Source: Cylindrotheca closterium
Lineage: Eukaryota > Bacillariophyta > Bacillariophyceae > Bacillariales > Bacillariaceae
NCBI GenBank assembly: GCA_933822405.4
Contig: CAKOGP040002080.1
Location: 124,001 to 188,000 of the forward strand
Direction: 5' to 3'
DNA length: 64,000 bases
In this document: in pieces, positions 61,200 to 64,000 of the stretch
How the letters are laid out: each line of letters begins with the position of its first letter
How positions within the stretch are numbered: the first letter of the stretch is position 1
Notes under the pieces: generated by a model
Told to the model about the DNA's origin: nothing
What the model saw: the letters and a program-made list of their open reading frames with translations, nothing else
Databases searched by the model: none
Program-made: the position numbers and the translations under genes

Positions 61200-64000
61200 A
61201 TGGCTCTGTCAGAGACTATGGAGCCTGTCGGGAATTCCACCGAAATGTCAACGGATCTTCCAAACAATGACAAGTTGGAGGTGAAAGAGGAGACTTCGAT
61301 GACTTCCAACGAGGAGGAGAAGGAGGAAGAATCGAAGGAAGGATCCGATGGAAAAATTGTCGATGACAACCGGTCACGCAAAAAGTGGAGCGAGCTCTTG
61401 CAGAGTCCTCGTGGCACGGAATGTTTCTCCCCATCGCTTGACCTTTCAAAACCAGATAGTCTACATGGGATTGGTATGTAAATAATCACTTCATCCGAGA
61501 ACGCGAATGCCACATTTATTGTATTTGAACCGTTGCTAATGATGGCTTGTTTCAATGTCCGCTTTTCACATTATTCTAGGAATGAGGCTAGCCTCTTCCA
61601 AATCCAGGTCTATTGGCGAAGTAGCACATAGGTTACTCATTTTTCTCACGGAAATTTCCAGCTTGTACGATCAAGTGGGCTTGATTGGCTTCAAGTGTCT
61701 TCAAGAGTTGCAACCTTCACAGGAGATTCTCTTTCCCAAAGTGCTTCAAGAAGAGTCGAATGAGTTGAAAATCTCACTGGAAACTTACTCCATGAGTACA
61801 CGACAGCTCGCAGAGTACATAAAAGTGACAATCTTGATCCCTCTGGAGGATTCCTTGAATTCGAATGGAACAATTATAGCTAATTCAAACCAACGCTACA
61901 CTCAAGTACGTCAACTGTGTAAGGAAACAAGATCTAAAGCCCTCAATGCCAGGAAAGTATACCTAAAGGCCGTCAAGAATGCTGAATCTTCATTTGAGTC
62001 TTGGAAGAAGGCAAGGGAAAGCACTGCGCCAACATTAGCTTCGGATTTTGAGGAGATGGCTGACGATGTGGAAGGTTGGGAAAAGGCGCTAACAAGACTT
62101 GGTGCAAACGTTCCAAGCAATACAGCCTCTCTGATTCAACTTTTGAAAACTGTCCAGAGCTGTGAAACCAAGTACCGCGATCTTGTTGTCAAAGAAAACA
62201 AGCTCATAGACGAGGCACAAGCTGTGGAAGTGTTGGGTCTTGATGAGATACAGTCAGTGGTCGATAATCGATTTGACTTTTTTGTCAATTCAGTAGGACA
62301 CAACATCATGGTCTTTGAAGAGAAGGCCATAGGAGAGATGGTTGTTGGGCTGATCGAAGGAAAATCTCCTAATGCTTTGCAAAGCGCTTTGCAGGAGAAA
62401 ATGGACGGCGCACTGTTCTTGAACAATTTGTTCAAGCAGCAAAACATGAAGTACGAAGAAGGAAAGGGAGCGATGGAGGCTGATATGCTTGGATTATCAC
62501 AGGAAACTGGCGAACTTCGTGATAAGATCCAAACTGCTTTCGCTACCCGAAGTTCACGCATCAAGGTCGTACAGGCGTTGAAGAGTGTTTTAGAGGCATT
62601 TGCTTCCGCAAACTCCAAGTTTTCCAAATCCATGAAAACGAAGACTCAAACAGGAAAGATGTAAGTGAAACGATTTGATGGGCTTTCTTTTGTTATTCGA
62701 AGCTGATGGCTGTGCTGGAATCCTTCCCAGAAATCCTACTGAAACAGAGTCATTGCTAGATGTTGCAATGAATAACATTGGGAAAAACAGTGTCGACCTG
62801 ATAGAAGGCATATTGCGTGTTCTTCAAACCGAGGCTACTTCAACCTTGGAATGTGTTGACGAATTGAACAACATTGCAAGAGGTAAGCTCGATCCGTTGT
62901 TGGCAAGTGCACCACAACGGTTAGAAGCCATAATCTCGACCGAAGACTCCGAATGGAAACAACTTTGCGAAGCATCACGGTCAGAATCAAGAGCCGAAAC
63001 TCGGTATAATCAACTAAAGCTACAGCTTGAACGAGGTCGTGATCGCACAGCATCCACTGATAGTGTTGCAACCCCAGTCGATGATGGCGACTCGGGAACT
63101 GTGGATGATCCTGATGACAAGCCGGCGGGAACACCTTCGCGAATGAGCAAAATTGGAAGTATGCTTGCTGGAAACGACGCAATAAAGAAACTTCAAGAGA
63201 ATGCTATGAACACAATTACAAAACTGAAAGATGAGAAGATGGGCAAAGAACGGCAAGCAGTGGCTGAGGCATCTGCGGTTAAGGACGATGTTCTTGGAAA
63301 ATATCTATCAAATGCAAAACAGCGATTGGAAAAACTCGAAACTGAAGACCGCAAAGGATGGGAAGACCTCAAGTCAACACTCGAATCTGTTGTCACTACC
63401 GTTACGAAACTGCTTGAGTGCCGACAAGCTGCGCGCACATCGACACAAAAATCCGACAACTTCACAATCGACAAGATGGTAGATGATGTTGCTGGCTGGT
63501 TGGATTCTTCGAAAACGAAAATCATTGAGGCCGAGCAAGATGGTTTATTTGTAACCTTAAACAATACTGACACAGATGCAGGCTACGCACTAAGTGTTGC
63601 AAAGGCGGAATCGAAGCCTGTTGAAGCGCTGTTGAATCTAAAGGGGGGCGAAGACAGCGTAGAAACCCTAGGCATTGGCCAAATCGTGTGGCCTGAGAGA
63701 CCAGAGGAAAAGAAAGGAACAGACAACTCGTCAAATGGTGCACAGGCAGTCGAAACGAAGGGTACAGCTGATCGATCCGAGGAGCCGATCGCAAAGAATA
63801 GCGGCCACAAAGCGCTACACCGATCATTAACGACACCTATATCCACAACACAGGGAATAGTCAAGCCTTCCAAACAGAATGGGAAGTCTTTCGATGATTC
63901 GAAAACTGAAAATGACTCAGAGAGTGCGTTGAGGCAGTCATTCATCAGAGCTTTCTGGTCGCAAAAAGAAGAGGAAGCCCCAGTCATCCTACAAACAATT
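61200..64000 (+). CDS. F-BAR-like membrane-remodelling protein (partial, runs off the window)
   Basis: Exons 61200-61473, 61580-62660 and 62731 onward are in phase; the third exon is open to the window end, giving at least 875 residues. Residues about 92-430 are helical: SIGEVAHRLLIFLTEISSLY and YDQVGLIGFKCLQEL, then TRQLAEYIKVTILIPLED, KALNARKVYLKAVKNAES and a long coiled coil, which is the layout of F-BAR/FCH domains that bend membranes. Exon 3 continues with coiled coil, then a disordered linker, and ends in RQSFIRAFWSQKEEEAPVIL, which may begin a GRAM-type domain. The F-BAR call is by pattern and the GRAM call is a guess. Confidence 0.65.

Overview
This window is nuclear DNA of a photosynthetic stramenopile, most likely a pennate diatom. 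The evidence is short GT-AG introns (about 45-150 bp) in closely packed genes on both strands with no operons, several N-termini that pair a signal peptide with an ASAFAP-like plastid motif, plastid and thylakoid-lumen proteins encoded in the nucleus, and ordinary eukaryotic housekeeping genes (CSN4, RPB5, LSM6, RABGGTB, JMJD6). I can support 25 protein-coding genes, the last one cut by the window end. I recognised no rRNA, tRNA, CRISPR array or transposon. Exon joins were made by eye from splice sites, reading frame and protein-family continuity.

Left part (1-12.2 kb): a cysteine-rich surface protein, a JMJD6-like oxygenase, an FMN-binding PNPO-like protein, a PGAM5-like phosphatase, a nitronate monooxygenase, a tail-anchored STI1-repeat protein, a prolyl-oligopeptidase homologue that has lost its catalytic Ser and His, and a PspA-like coiled-coil protein.

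Centre (12.4-26.9 kb): one minus-strand gene of about 14.5 kb whose four exons join in frame to about 4760 residues. It encodes a myosin motor, neck, UVR-like helical hairpins, nine tandem blocks of four CBS motifs (36 CBS motifs), a PB1 domain and a C-terminal membrane anchor. Eight of the blocks are 1044-bp repeats, seven of them almost identical. This is the most striking object in the window.

Middle right (27-48 kb): a Hop2-like meiotic protein with two extra Cys4 modules, a lumenal Tat-type protein, a PX/sorting-nexin-like protein, a DUF1499 protein, a DUF3593/DUF2499 (Ycf49-like) plastid membrane protein, CSN4, a plastid-directed metallothionein-like protein, PRA1, a PH-like unknown, Rab geranylgeranyltransferase beta, plastid KASII, a CBS-NhaD Na+/H+ antiporter and RPB5. 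PRA1, RABGGTB, the PX protein and the F-BAR-like protein all belong to membrane traffic, but nothing shows they are co-regulated.

Right part (48.7-64 kb): two adjacent same-strand receptor genes. One has a PhnD-like bacterial-type solute-binding ectodomain, a filamin-like domain, one membrane span, a kinase domain and a guanylate cyclase domain (12 exons). The other joins a sugar-binding-protein-like (PBP type I) ectodomain to a GABA-B-like seven-helix region. Both use bacterial-style binding folds as sensors. They are followed by a Pro-rich repeat protein, a small mitochondrial-type basic protein, LSM6 and the start of an F-BAR-like protein.
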